This document shows, in pieces, positions 25,122 to 37,424 of a stretch of 37,500 nt of DNA. The notes beneath the pieces were generated by a model, which was not told the DNA's origin, made no database searches, and saw only the letters and a list, made by a program, of their open reading frames with translations. Numbering within the stretch: position 1 is the stretch's first letter; every line of letters begins with the position of its first letter. The translations under genes were made by a program, and so were the position numbers. Location of the stretch: positions 7,115,311 to 7,152,810 of the forward strand of contig CM022673.1 in assembly GCA_012295275.1 (NCBI GenBank), in the 5' to 3' direction. The DNA is from Chrysomallon squamiferum. Its lineage: Eukaryota; Mollusca; Gastropoda; Neomphalida; Peltospiridae.

Positions 25122-25847
25122 ATGGACGACGAGCATGTGAATTATCAACTTCCGGTCGACGCCCCTGCCTGCCTGTCGCCGTCGGAGAGTTTCACGACGT
25201 CGCGGTCAGACAGTTACGTCACCCCGCCGGACGGGTCAAACCGCCTCGCGGCAACCAGACAACGCAGCAGCCACAGCACGCTGGAGAGCTTCAGGAGCAT
25301 CTCCACGGACACGTTCTTCACTCCCCCGGGTTCGGAGAGCTCCAGGAGCCGCTACGCCATCAAAGACATACTCATGTCGAACGCAGTGAAGGACGGCGGC
25401 GGTGACGACACGAAAGAGGAGATCCAGTGCTACATGTTCCAGGACTCGTCTGATTCGCAGCACACCGTGAAAAGCGTCACCCTGGTCAACGGGAAGGTAC
25501 CGCTGGAGAGGCAGCTGTCGCTTCCCGAGAAGGTCATCGCTAAGACGTCGTCTCCCGAGACCACAGAAACGAAGCAGCAGCAGCAAAGCCCAGTTCAGAA
25601 GGAAAGAAGAAGCTCGCTGGAGACGCCTTCAAAGGGCAAAGTGACGCCGAAGAAAATAAAAAGCGTCTCGTTACATTTTACGACGGATGTGAATCTGGAC
25701 AAGGAAAAGGTCTCGAATTTCCCCAAGAGTCCGAGCAGCGGGCTGACCACTCCGTCAGACAGAATGACCAGCACAGCGACCACTCCAGATGACTCGGTCA
25801 GCAGAAAGTTCTGGAAAGGAGGAACCAGGGCACTTCTAATACAGAAG
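25122..25847 (+). CDS. Partial protein-coding exon: Ser/Thr/Pro-rich N-terminal region of an unrecognised protein
   Basis: This is the only convincing coding region. The exon spans 25094-25847 and encodes 242 residues from the ATG at 25122 to a phase-0 donor. The ATG has a strong context (A at -3, G at +4), but the frame is also open back to the acceptor, so coding could begin in an upstream exon. The protein is Ser/Thr/Pro-rich and hydrophilic, with no signal peptide or membrane segment, and is probably disordered and cytoplasmic. Visible features: a duplicated motif (residues 22-36 and 55-69, each ESF...D-S/T-Y/F-x-TPP); an Asp/Glu/Gly-rich acidic stretch at 91-100; RQLSLP at 130-135 (14-3-3 or basophilic kinase type); a Gln run at 152-155; RRSSL at 162-166 (PKA type); a Lys-rich segment at 171-180; repeated Ser/Thr-Pro sites; and a basic-aromatic C-terminal segment KFWKGGTR at 229-236 leading into the next exon. 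GC and CpG content are far above the flanks. I do not recognise the family; an N-terminal tail of a signalling protein, channel or transporter is only a guess. Confidence 0.75.
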
Positions 25848-25853
25848 GTAAGT
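25845..25853 (+). other. Splice donor (5' splice site) of the coding exon
   Basis: AAG|GTAAGT is a full match to the metazoan donor consensus, with the intron starting at 25848. Read-through would meet a stop at 25893-25895 after 15 low-complexity codons, which supports splicing here. The intron is phase 0. Confidence 0.8.
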
Positions 25854-26183
25854 CAAATTATTAACCTGAAAACACATACGTTCATGCAGATATAGATACT
25901 CATTCATACACAGAGATATATACACACATATATTCATGAAAAATGAAACAAAACAAAAACATGAAACAAAATAATATCAACAGTTTCAGTTGTATTTCCC
26001 CCTTTAAATTTATTCCACACTGATTTTCATATTTTCAAGATGAATCGAATTTATATCAAAACATAATTTATTTATGGTACTAGAATACCAGTATATAATA
26101 TTTAAATCATTAACCACATGATAATATTAAAAAGTATTGATTAGTTGCTGATTTATTTATTTTTTATTACCTTTATTACCTTT
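25854..26183 (+). other. Proximal part of the downstream intron
   Basis: AT-rich non-coding sequence immediately after the donor, with short CA/TA runs near 25900-25935. Confidence 0.6.
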
Positions 26184-26193
26184 ATTGTTGTTG

Positions 26194-26235
<42 letters not shown>
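26184..26235. repeat. (GTT)n-(ATT)n array
   Basis: Four GTT units, then about thirteen ATT units. Confidence 0.95.
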
Positions 26236-26236
<1 letters not shown>

Positions 26237-26774
26237 ACATACACTGAGCATAATACTGATAAGCCAGACCGCTCGTCAGTATCTTAATTAATTTATTTAA
26301 TTTGGATCACGGACTCCATAAAGAAACATTACGATTGAAAATGGGACATTAAAATGTGAAATTTATAACCATTATTGTGATTTCCCACAGGGATTAAATT
26401 TGTCACTGATAGAAATGTGTTTATTTTTTGAGTTAAGTTTGGTATAATGGTGTTTTTCTTTATTTTGAACATTATTTGTACATTAAACTTCAAAGCTTAA
26501 ACGTGTCTCTACGTCATTTAGAATCATGTCTATCATTATAGCCATTAAAGTTTTGAAAGAAACAGGCACAATGTATTATTTATTATACGCCGGGTACTCT
26601 GTGTTTGTGTGAGTTTGTTTGTGAGTTTGTTTGCGAGTTCGTATGAGTATCTCTGAATGTATTTGACTTTGGAAACTTCAGTGTTCAATTCTGTGATGCA
26701 TTAATCAACACAGCAGTTAGCTGTCAGATCATAACATCCATCTGTTTCCAGTCATTAATAGTAATAACAAAACA
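26236..26774. other. Unique intronic-type sequence, no gene seen
   Basis: AT-rich, no coding signal. Confidence 0.5.
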
Positions 26775-26861
26775 ACATCACCACCACCACCACCACCACC
26801 TACAACAACAACAACATCAACTAAAATAATAATAACAATAATAATAATAATAATAATAATA

Positions 26862-26893
<32 letters not shown>
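26775..26893. repeat. (ACC)n-(AAC)n-(AAT)n array
   Basis: ACC units, AAC units, then AAT units with one register shift near 26863. Confidence 0.95.
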
Positions 26894-26895
<2 letters not shown>

Positions 26896-29090
26896 GTGTA
26901 ACGGCTTCCTACCACCATATGATTTAAAATCTCTTTCTATGATTGGTTTTTTTTCATTTCATACTTTATTTTCCTTTCTTGTCTTTACATCTTTCTTTCT
27001 TTCGTTTTTCTTCTTGTTCTTTCACTCTTAGATTTCTTTTTCCCATTAATTTTTTTGTATTATTATTTTAAACATAATTAACGATTCTAAGTTGAGATTC
27101 AATACCACATGCATACTGTTATTGACATAAAAAATCTATATTTTATCACTCACACCATTAAAGACCTAGACATTATCGCTCACCACATAAAACATCAAAT
27201 TACCATTGTTCTTTAGAACTATGCAAAAATATGGACAATGCCTCCGAATTATTTAAAATTTCTTGTTTTTTTTTTAAAAATATTTCATTATTGTTGTTAC
27301 ATATCATACAAATAATTTCACTAAAATACAATTAAGTTTTTCTTCTGCGTCTTTGTTCGCGTTGGAATATCGGACCGCACACAGTGTTGAACAATCTTCT
27401 GCAATTATCTTGCATTTTCAGCAACAAAGAAAAACTTGGACGTTATTTGACTAACCGCTGGAACGCTAAACAGCGAGAACACAAGGCGTAAACGATAACG
27501 ATATCAGCTCGTCCGTGTTTCAATTTACAAAATGCACATTTCAATAAATATTTCAGAGTTCATCGGCTGACAACAATGCGCGATTTGTCCAGACCCTCGG
27601 GCAATGTGTGCTTTGCATTCGCCTGTGGCACCGTTCTTCGACTTCGTTTTTGTTCCGAGTTTACCAGGAGAAAAATGCTCTGCTGCGAGGAACAATTATC
27701 TAATTGATTTGGTTCTAGGGCTTTTGTATGGAGCTCTGGCATTCTTAAATATGTCTTTGCTATGCTTTAGTGGTGTAAAGAGGATATTGAATAATATCCG
27801 CCACAGCTGCCGCGCGGTGGGTTTTTTTTTTTTTACTTAGCTTGGAACTTGAGGTCGTTTAATCGACATAAATAGTCTCTGAATGGTATTTCATTTCCTC
27901 ATCTTATGTATATATACGTGGTGACTCGTCTAGTTTGTTAAATAAGGGTAAAAGTAGATTTGTTTATTTCACTTTGAAAAGCTTTTCTGCAAAATGTATG
28001 AGTTTGTGTGTGTGTGTATAAAGTAGATTTTAATTACTTTCGAAAGCTCAAGTGAGTGCTTCTCAGAATCTGGTTATAGGAATAGATTTTGTTTTATTTT
28101 CAAAACGTGGGCAAAAGCTGTTTTTTTTTTTCACTTTCAAATGCTTATTTTGTAAAAGGCTGGGATATTTTATTTTACTTATAAATGTTAAAGTTTGTCT
28201 GCTTCATAAAATGTGACTGTAAACAAGATTTTATTAGTTGTTCAAACGATAAAGTTTTTACTTTGTAAATTGTGGTGAAAGTTTTATTGATTAAGATACT
28301 TTTCAGTGAATTAATCGTTCTTTTGGTCCTGGAAATATCATCTATTACATTTTCAGTGACCTCTACCTCTTAACACATCAGACTTCGTCATCAATTTATT
28401 CACAACAATAATGACATGACAACGATGACGCCAGCCAACATCACAGAAACGTTCATTCTTACATAACAAGAGATGTTAGAACGCTTTTTGAGTTTTGCCA
28501 CGTGAAAATTAACGTGTCGAGTATCGTTTGACTATCGTACATTAACAAGATCTTCCGGATAATTATATTTGTATTATTGTCTGGGATTAATTATCTTCCT
28601 ACATTTCAGTATGAATGATTCATTTCATTTCTAGAATGGACAGAGAGCGCCAGAGAGCCAGGTAATTCGACCAGAGGTAATCAGACCAGACTTAATTTGA
28701 TTAATAAACATAACAGAACACAGCGCTATATGCGCTTGGTCCATCCGTCAACGGAATAAAAGGAATAAACATGATACATATGATAGATATTATCTAAAAC
28801 TTGTGTTTGTGGAGATGTAAGACAACCACAGACTCTGTTCTCTCTGACTAACCTTCTAACACGCTAACAACACTGTCTAAGGCAGATAACTCAGGCTCTT
28901 GGACAGTTTGCTTGAATATCCAGTTTTATGTTAGCAAGCTTGTCACAATAAATACTGAACAGAAAACTTTAATTAACGTAGGTGATCGCATTATAGAGCC
29001 TTAGATGTTTAGACGAGAATATACGAAGAAGTGAAAAAGAGGAAGTAGAGCATATTACCCCAAATAAATTGGTATAAAGAATTCAGTATA
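26894..29090. other. Long unique stretch, no supported exon; weak degenerate tandem repeat inside
   Basis: No convincing exon. The patch at 27340-27830 is less AT-rich, with open frames on both strands but no recognisable protein. At 27950-28140 the string AAGTAGATTTT recurs near 27951, 28020 and 28080 with CTTT-GAAAGCT-like followers, suggesting a degenerate tandem unit of about 60-70 bp. Confidence 0.4.
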
Positions 29091-29570
<480 letters not shown>

Positions 29571-31360
29571 CCGTGTCTGCTCTAATTTTCTCTCTTCTAC
29601 ACCTTTTTTACTAAATTAACTAGGTTAGACAACACGCGGTTATCGCACTTGGTCATCATGAGATCAGACAGGTTACCGACTTTGTGAATTCCACCGTTGT
29701 AGCAGAATATCTCCAACTTTAATAATGACAGAGAGCTTTCCCGTGTTGAGGGATGGCAAGATCTGTGACACAACACATTTGGCCCGTAATCCACTTGAAT
29801 GTCACCGAGAGAAAGCTTCTCACTGCGAAACAATGCTGGCGGGAGATAATCTACTTTGCGTCTCTCTGATCGATGACGCCTTACGTCTAGGAATCAGCGA
29901 CATTTTTAGAAAGGAAAACAAACGTGATAAAAATCGCACGAATGCAATGTAATCGTGACAGAGTGTCATTGCGAACTTAAGAGCAAAAGCCGATGTAAAA
30001 AGTACGATGAGATAAAACTGATGCTGTGTAGGTATCTGTGTGTGTGGATGTCTGTGTGTCTGTGTGTATTTGTGTTTACTTCAAATGTGAACTAGCTGGT
30101 TTTCTTATTGCAGCTCACTTTACTGATTTTAAATGTGTTCAGATTCGACTTTACAAATAAAGTGATTCAGATGTAAAATGTTTAATTTCATTTGCTTATT
30201 TTTTATAATTTTGGGAAATTCGAGCTCATTTCACTAATTTTTCTAACCACATGTATAAGATCTCACACGTTTATTAACAGTCATTTTCAGTGGTCCGACT
30301 ATACCCAGTTTTAAACAAACTGCGATAATGATTTCATAGCACTTAGTTCTTAATTCTCACAGACGTAGACTGTCGGAGCTGTCTGCAAACAGGGAAGCGT
30401 CTGTTGACAGTTGGCTTCGATTCACATAAGCTGAAAAAAAAAAAAAAAAAAAAAAAAAAACCTCAAGAAAAGGATTTTAAGATTGTACCTGGGCACCTTA
30501 CAATCTGCAGCCACTGTTCACCAGTTACATTCTTAATTCCAATTACATTAGAAGAGGTGAATGAAAGAAAGAAAAAAACACTACAACTAAATTACACTGA
30601 CAGTCACGGAAGGACGCCGAGTTAATCCGATAAAATATTACTGCAGAACACGAGGCGTAGACGACTGAAGAATAAAATCTTTGTGACAGACTAGCGTTTT
30701 TGTTTTCTTCTCACAGTAATGAATTTAAATTAATACCTTAACGACCCAGCATCTGATAACTGTTGTGGTAAATTTTCTTTCTCTTTGGTACTGATCTCGT
30801 TATGGGTACAAACACAGACAGAGTGAAGAACGCAATACGGACATTGATTTTCGCAGTCAAGTAAAGATAATCAACTCAGTATGTAATATGGATATTGATT
30901 TATTTTTGAGTCCATTGCTTGAATTTCATGAACGAGTAATATTTATATTGTTTCCTGTTTTCTAAAAGTTTAGCCGTTTAGATTAACGATGCAGTTTTAA
31001 GATTGTGTGATTTAATTACGTATGTAATTAAATATCAAAGTCAGTTTCAGGAAACAAGAGTACACCGGGGTATTAGAAGTATTTAAAACAGTTTTAGCCA
31101 ACTAATCTTCATTCATTACCTTCATACATACAGAAAATAACTTTGTACATCTACATTTTCGTTGTTGTATTTCCTGGGGTACCTTTTAACAAGCTTGTTT
31201 GCACCGTCTGACAAAACTATATTAATTTGTATATTATGCAGTACTAAAGATTGTTTCTTCGTTTATACTGTTTTACCAGATACTATTGCAGTGACAAATA
31301 TTTACGATTTTAAAACTAATAACCCAAATCCATGACCTTTGATCGAAATAGAAGTTAGTA
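29571..31360. other. Long unique stretch, no supported exon
   Basis: Contains a less AT-rich patch at 29630-29960 with open frames on both strands, a 27-A run at 30434-30460 and otherwise AT-rich DNA. An acceptor-like TTAACTAG precedes 29622 in a frame that stops at 29722; see rejected items. Confidence 0.4.
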
Positions 31361-31970
31361 TAAACCAGTTTAGGAGATATCGCTTCCACAGCAAGTATAC
31401 ATCATGTCAAAAATATAAATCAAAGTATTGACTTCTAGATAAATTAAAGGTTTTATGAAACAAGCCTAATCTCAAATCAGCTTCCTTCTGATAAAAGTGA
31501 CATGGAAATCTAAGAAGAACTATTTATACTTTTGTCATATTTACGCCTTTAAGAGACAGACTTCGTTTTAAATCAGCCTACTTCTGTTACAAAGACTTGA
31601 AACACTGAGAACAATAACATGCTCCATCGTCATATAAAAAAAATCTTACTTCAAATCAATTTATTTCTTGTAAAAGTGAAATGAAACATTGAGAACAATA
31701 ACATGCACTTAATCGTCATATATACAATCTTTTTTTTTTTTCAAATCAGCTTACTTCTGTTAAAATTAACATGAAACATTGAAAACAATAGCATTAATAA
31801 TCGTCATATATACAAAACCTCTTTCTTTCAAATCAGCTTACTTCTGTTAAAAGTGACATGAAAAAAAAAAAAAACTGAGATCAATAACATGTATCTTCGT
31901 CATATTAACGCCTTCAAGAAACGAGCCTTGTCACAAAGCAGTTTACGAGATATGATTCTGCCATGCAACT
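31361..31970. repeat. Tandem satellite-like array, ~83-104-bp units
   Basis: The string AAATCAGCTTACTTCTGTTA, with variants, begins at 31474, 31570, 31653, 31743 and 31830, and a divergent copy begins near 31934. It is followed in most copies by AAAAGTGACATGAAACATTG, then AACAATAACATG and CGTCATAT. A first copy end, CAGTTTAGGAGATAT, lies near 31366 and matches CAGTTTACGAGATAT near 31939. Copies diverge noticeably and contain local poly-A or poly-T expansions. Confidence 0.8.
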
Positions 31971-32828
<858 letters not shown>

Positions 32829-32980
32829 CTTATTTATTTTGATCGAACAAAAATAACTGTTTGTGAATTATTCGGCTTACTTCAGTCTATGACAGAAGTG
32901 TAGTTCAGTTTTATATATTTTAAAGTGTATTATTTTCGAAATCGCTCTGAAGTTACCTGCCTTTCATTATCTTTGCGGTG

Positions 32981-33085
32981 TTTGTCTCCCTTAACCTTAT
33001 TCGTCTTCTGTTGTATTTGTCTCCCTTAACTGTATTCTGGTTTTACAGGGTTTGTCTCCCTTTATTTCCTCCGGCTGCGGATAGA
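32981..33085. repeat. Three-copy minisatellite with exact 35-bp period
   Basis: TTTGTCTCCCTT begins at 32981, 33016 and 33051, exactly 35 bp apart. Conservation is strongest in the first 15 bases of each unit. Confidence 0.75.
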
Positions 33086-33436
33086 TTTCATTTTTCCTTT
33101 GCCCATCGGGCATCCTGCTGGATTCGCCAGCCGTTATTAAACATACTTTTTACGAGATGGCTGATTTAATAACGATTCTTTTTTTTATCTCATGTTGGCA
33201 ATGTAATTGATTGGAGCAAATTTCTAAATTGTTAGCACTGTGCAAATATTAAATTTCTGTCTTTTTGACAGATTTCTTATTTTACAGTAATTACATCTGC
33301 CAGTTAAAAAGGATATCTGTGGGTTCAGAGACATATTTTTTTTTCCAATCTGAAAAGATTCATGTCTGGTTCGTTAAATATTTATTAAATTTCAGACACG
33401 ATGATTATTTACAGGGTGATACATATCGATTTACAC

Positions 33437-33493
33437 GTATCTGTGTGTGTGTATGTCTACATGTCTTTGTATGTATGTATGTATTTATGTATA

Positions 33494-33534
<41 letters not shown>

Positions 33535-33655
33535 ATATATATTTGTATATCTCTGTATAAGTATATATGTATTACGCACATACGTGTGAATGTTTCTGTG
33601 TATATATTTACGAATTTAGTCCTATATATACAAACACACACATAGAAATATATAT
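33437..33655. repeat. (GTAT)n/(TA)n low-complexity region
   Basis: TGTA/GTAT units, a pure TA run at about 33504-33532, then imperfect TATG and CA units. Confidence 0.92.
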
Positions 33656-34309
33656 TTATGTATAACTTTATTTGAATATAGATTTTTTTCTTGATACTAT
33701 AAATACAGAATATGCTTTGAGGAAGTCTGATTTTTGGTTTTTTTTTTTTTTTTCCTTTTCTTTCTTTCTTTTTTAAAATTATTTTTATTTAAAAATTTTT
33801 TATTATGTTATATAAATTTAGAGAGAAACTGAAATAGCGTTTTATTTGGTGGCGCCACGTGAGTTTCAGACGTGGTTTACATCATGACATCTTCTTTAAT
33901 TTCCCTCAGTTCTGACGCTTGCCGTTAAAGATTTGAATGGAAGAGAAGGAAAGTTGATAAGAAAAATACAAAAACGCTCAGACGTATTTTATTTTGTGCA
34001 CGTCGAATCACGACCAGAACAGCGTCGCTGCCTCGGAATTAACAATCTGGTGCGCGATGACACACAATCTACACAAAGATGTGTTTCTGACGACTCCTCG
34101 GCCCAGCGGAGACACTCTTCTTCTTTAAACACAACGACTGCCATTACCGCCTTCCTTGGAACACGATCTCATAATTATCTACAAATTAATATCGTTTTCA
34201 CACTTTTTTTTTTTTTTTTTATCTTTCATGTTTTGCTAGACCTCGTTTCATCGCTTTGGGCAATCAATACGAAATTGTACGAAGCTAAAGCCATGCTCGA
34301 GGCAATGAA
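33656..34309. other. Unique sequence with a possible regulatory patch
   Basis: A T-rich run at 33735-33775 is followed by less AT-rich sequence. GTGGCGCCAC at 33849-33858 is a 10-bp palindrome overlapping an E-box CACGTG (33856-33861). The open frame at 33933-34379 has no recognisable protein features and passes through a poly-T, so it is not called. Confidence 0.4.
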
Positions 34310-34339
34310 AGCGGTATTTATTTGGTTTCAAATACCGCT
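34310..34339. other. Perfect 10-bp-arm inverted repeat (hairpin)
   Basis: AGCGGTATTT at 34310-34319 and AAATACCGCT at 34330-34339 are exact reverse complements, separated by a 10-base loop. Possible RNA stem-loop or DNA cruciform; function unknown. Confidence 0.8.
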
Positions 34340-35580
34340 GCGAGCTTTTAGTGGAAGAACGGAGAGCAAAATCGAATAAGGGAACAAGAAAATCCTCCGC
34401 GTTTCGTTTTATTGGACCATTTTCTTTCCGGCGACCTTTCCTCACCAGGAAATTGTCCTCCTGTTTTGTTTGGTATCGACGAAAGAGAGAAAAAAAAGAT
34501 GTACTGTATATGTTTACACCATGACAAACCTTTTGAAATGTCATAAGGAAATCTTCATCCATTTTTTATATATAGATCTTTACTTTTCCGAATAAACTGC
34601 CAGTAAACAAAAAAAAAAATTAATAATAATAATAATAAAAAAAAATTGTTTTGTTTTCTATGTATTATTTGATCTCTGTTTTCCTTTAATTTTAATTTCT
34701 TTGCAGCATTAGTAGTAACAGTATTTGTTTAGTTATTCCTTCCTTCCTTCTATCGTTTAATCTTGAGGTAGCTATTATTACTGATAGTAAAAATCACACA
34801 CACACAAAAAGAGGAAAATAAAAAGAAGACGAAGATGAAAAACACACTTTCTTTATGCATAACAACTTTAAAACAAGGGATGTATTAAACGTTTCATTTA
34901 TGTACACAGAGGCAAAATAAGAAAAAGACCTGTAACATTATGACTACATTTGATGGAAAAATATTCCTGTTGAAGCAGTAAGAACATTTTATCATTTTAG
35001 CCACCCTACTCTGAATTCAGTTTTTATCCAAGAAAATATACTTGAATGGTGATGATAATCTTTGTTTTTGAAGATGTTCTGCATTCCAGATTCCGTCAAT
35101 TAATTTTAATTATTTATAATTTATTTTACTTTAAGGCTAAATTATATTGTCCACGCCAAACATCGATCTTCATAGCTTGTAAACAAGTCAACTTCTTTCA
35201 TTTTTCATAAAAAAAAAAATCCCCATACAATTCATCTGTGACTTTATTTGTATTTCGAATAAAATAAATATAAATTATTCTACTGAATATTTCTTTTTTT
35301 TTCCCCCAAGGATTTTTTCTCTTTGCCTTTTTTCATTTTGGTTTAATGTACTTTTTTTTCAACTTTGACAAATCTTTGACAGCTTGAAATGTATCTGATT
35401 TGTTTTAAATGCAAAAAAGTTGAGTTTCCCAAAGCAATTTCAAAAGGATTTGTATTTTAAATTTAATTACAGACATAGCGTGCATTTTAATCAGTTTTAG
35501 GATGAATGTGAAAACGTAAAAATATCTTATGAATAGTTTTTGAAACTAACGATGAAGAAAATGGAACGTATAATCATTGT
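34340..35580. other. AT-rich unique sequence, no gene seen
   Basis: Short A-rich and AAT runs at 34608-34646. No coding signal. Confidence 0.5.
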
Positions 35581-35584
35581 CTTC

Positions 35585-35666
35585 ACGTTTATTGTTATTT
35601 CTGTTGTTGCTGTTATTATCACCACCATTATTATCATCATTATTATCATCATCATCATCATCATCT
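35585..35666. repeat. Imperfect (GTT)n/(ATT)n/(ATC)n array
   Basis: Trinucleotide units with frequent interruptions, ending in pure ATC. Confidence 0.92.
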
Positions 35667-35933
35667 GAAGCAAAAAATTACTTTTTATGAATTGTCTTCT
35701 AAATTCTGTTATCTTTATTTCTGTAAGATTTTAAACTAAATATTTTCCCAATATTATCTTTATTCACTTTAGTGTTTGGCTAAAAATCAAAATAACAAAC
35801 AAATAGTCGTCACAAATAATAATAGAGAATACTAACCTTAACTCGCTTCACTAGCATTCATTTTGAAGCTGACCAGAGTTACCTCCCATTGTACCGCGCT
35901 GTTCCAGTTCTTTTAATACATATCTTCTTCGAT
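35667..35933. other. Unique sequence, no gene seen
   Basis: Short AT-rich interval. Confidence 0.5.
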
Positions 35934-35946
35934 AACAACAACAATG

Positions 35947-35981
<35 letters not shown>

Positions 35982-36040
35982 AATAATAATAATAATAATA
36001 ATTATTATTATTATTATTATTATAATAATTATAATAATAA
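35934..36040. repeat. (AAC)n-(AAT)n-(ATT)n foldback array
   Basis: AAC units, then AAT units to about 36001, then ATT units to about 36023. The AAT and ATT blocks are self-complementary and abut, forming a foldback. Confidence 0.95.
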
Positions 36041-36269
36041 ATTCTAATAGATTTTTATTACTGCACAGAATATAATAGTACTGAAAATGAAATGCAGTAG
36101 AAAGCGTTTATCATTGTAACCTTCAGTTCTAGGTTTCAGTTCAAGGGAGATAATTCTTCCATACTATTCTGACAAAAGTTTACATTTCATTAATTTCACA
36201 TAATTTTACTCCTGGAAATGACACATAATAGTGACATACATATTAGTGCTGTTGTTGCTGCTTTTACTA

Positions 36270-36372
36270 ACAGTGAAACAACAGTAACAACAACAATAAT
36301 AATACAAGCATTGACAACGACAACAACAGAACCAAAAACAACAACAACAACAACAAAAACAACAATATAAAA
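36270..36372. repeat. (AAC)n-rich array
   Basis: Imperfect AAC/AAT units with GAC interruptions. Confidence 0.9.
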
Positions 36373-37186
36373 ATTAAAAATTAAAAAGGTCCACAGACAT
36401 TATGTTTCAGAGCTTTTGCAATAAAAGCTGAATCAAGACCAAGTGAAGTAGAATATACGCACTGACCTGTTTATCACCAGAAATACGTATCATTGTTAAA
36501 TATCACAAAAACAATTATTTCTGTTCTTAGTTAAAGACGATAAATAAATCGATCACCCAAACAGTATTCGTAAAATGTACTTTTGACTGCAGTAAAGCAT
36601 AGCCTAAGTACTAAGAGATGGATTTATTTCAGTTCGATAACAGAGAAGGATAAAAATAGTAGAAAGTGAAAAAAAAATTAATTTTTTTTTTTACTTTTTA
36701 TTTTACTTTTGATTGATGTTATTGGCAGCAAGCTCCTCCCATAAAATGGGTAACAAATAATACTAAAAGTCAATTCTGCAATCAAATAACTTTAACTCAT
36801 ATTTTATTTCTGTTTTTCTACTTCTTTTTTTTTTTTCTCAAATAACTGACGCAAATATGTTTTCTTACGGTTTTCTTCTTCACATTTGACTTGATTTAAA
36901 GTTCGCTTTATATATACAGCTTCTTCGACAACATACAATAAAAAAAAATGTACTCATGAACTTGTAACGTGTTGCGTGTTGTCGCTTTTCAGACGCGGTC
37001 AGAAATTAAAAATTAATTTTCAATCACTTGGCTTTGGCGGAGTTTTAAATTAGTCATGGCTGTAACAAATCTTTAAGAAAGAAAATCAAACAAACGCTCA
37101 TACGCAGGAAAAAATTCTTATCTGATTTGTGTTTACGTGTTTGTGTGTATCCGAATGAACGAAAATGTATAATTTGTATTTGTTCA

Positions 37187-37187
<1 letters not shown>
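36373..37187. other. AT-rich unique sequence, no gene seen
   Basis: T runs at about 36682-36692 and 36826-36837. No coding signal. Confidence 0.5.
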
Positions 37188-37268
<81 letters not shown>

Positions 37269-37368
37269 ATATTATTATTATTATTGTTATTGTTAATATT
37301 ATTTGTTGTTGTTTTTGTTGGTATTCTTCTTATTATTATTATCATAATAATCATCATCATCATCATCA

Positions 37369-37412
<44 letters not shown>
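37188..37412. repeat. (AAT)n-(AGT)n-(ATT)n-(ATC)n-(ATT)n compound array
   Basis: AAT units at 37188-37236, AGT units to 37268, then imperfect ATT/GTT, ATC, and pure ATT to 37411. AAT and ATT arms can pair across the AGT block. Confidence 0.96.
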
Positions 37413-37424
37413 AATATTATCTTT

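Noticed and set aside
27560-27840. Overlapping open frames on both strands near 27.6-27.8 kb
   Set aside because: Neither shows protein-family features or splice sites, and the plus frame ends in a poly-T.
29622-29721. Possible phase-0 terminal exon after TTAACTAG
   Set aside because: Its phase would be compatible with the donor at 25847 and it gives 33 codons before a stop. However, the polypyrimidine tract is a (TC)n repeat neighbourhood, the peptide is unrecognised and the opposite strand is equally open.
33933-34379. 148-codon plus-strand open frame
   Set aside because: It runs through a poly-T giving a Phe run, has no recognisable motif, no splice context and no GC/CpG elevation like the real exon.
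34763-34790. TGAGGTAG resembling a let-7 seed
   Set aside because: Only the first eight bases match; the rest of the mature sequence and a hairpin are missing.
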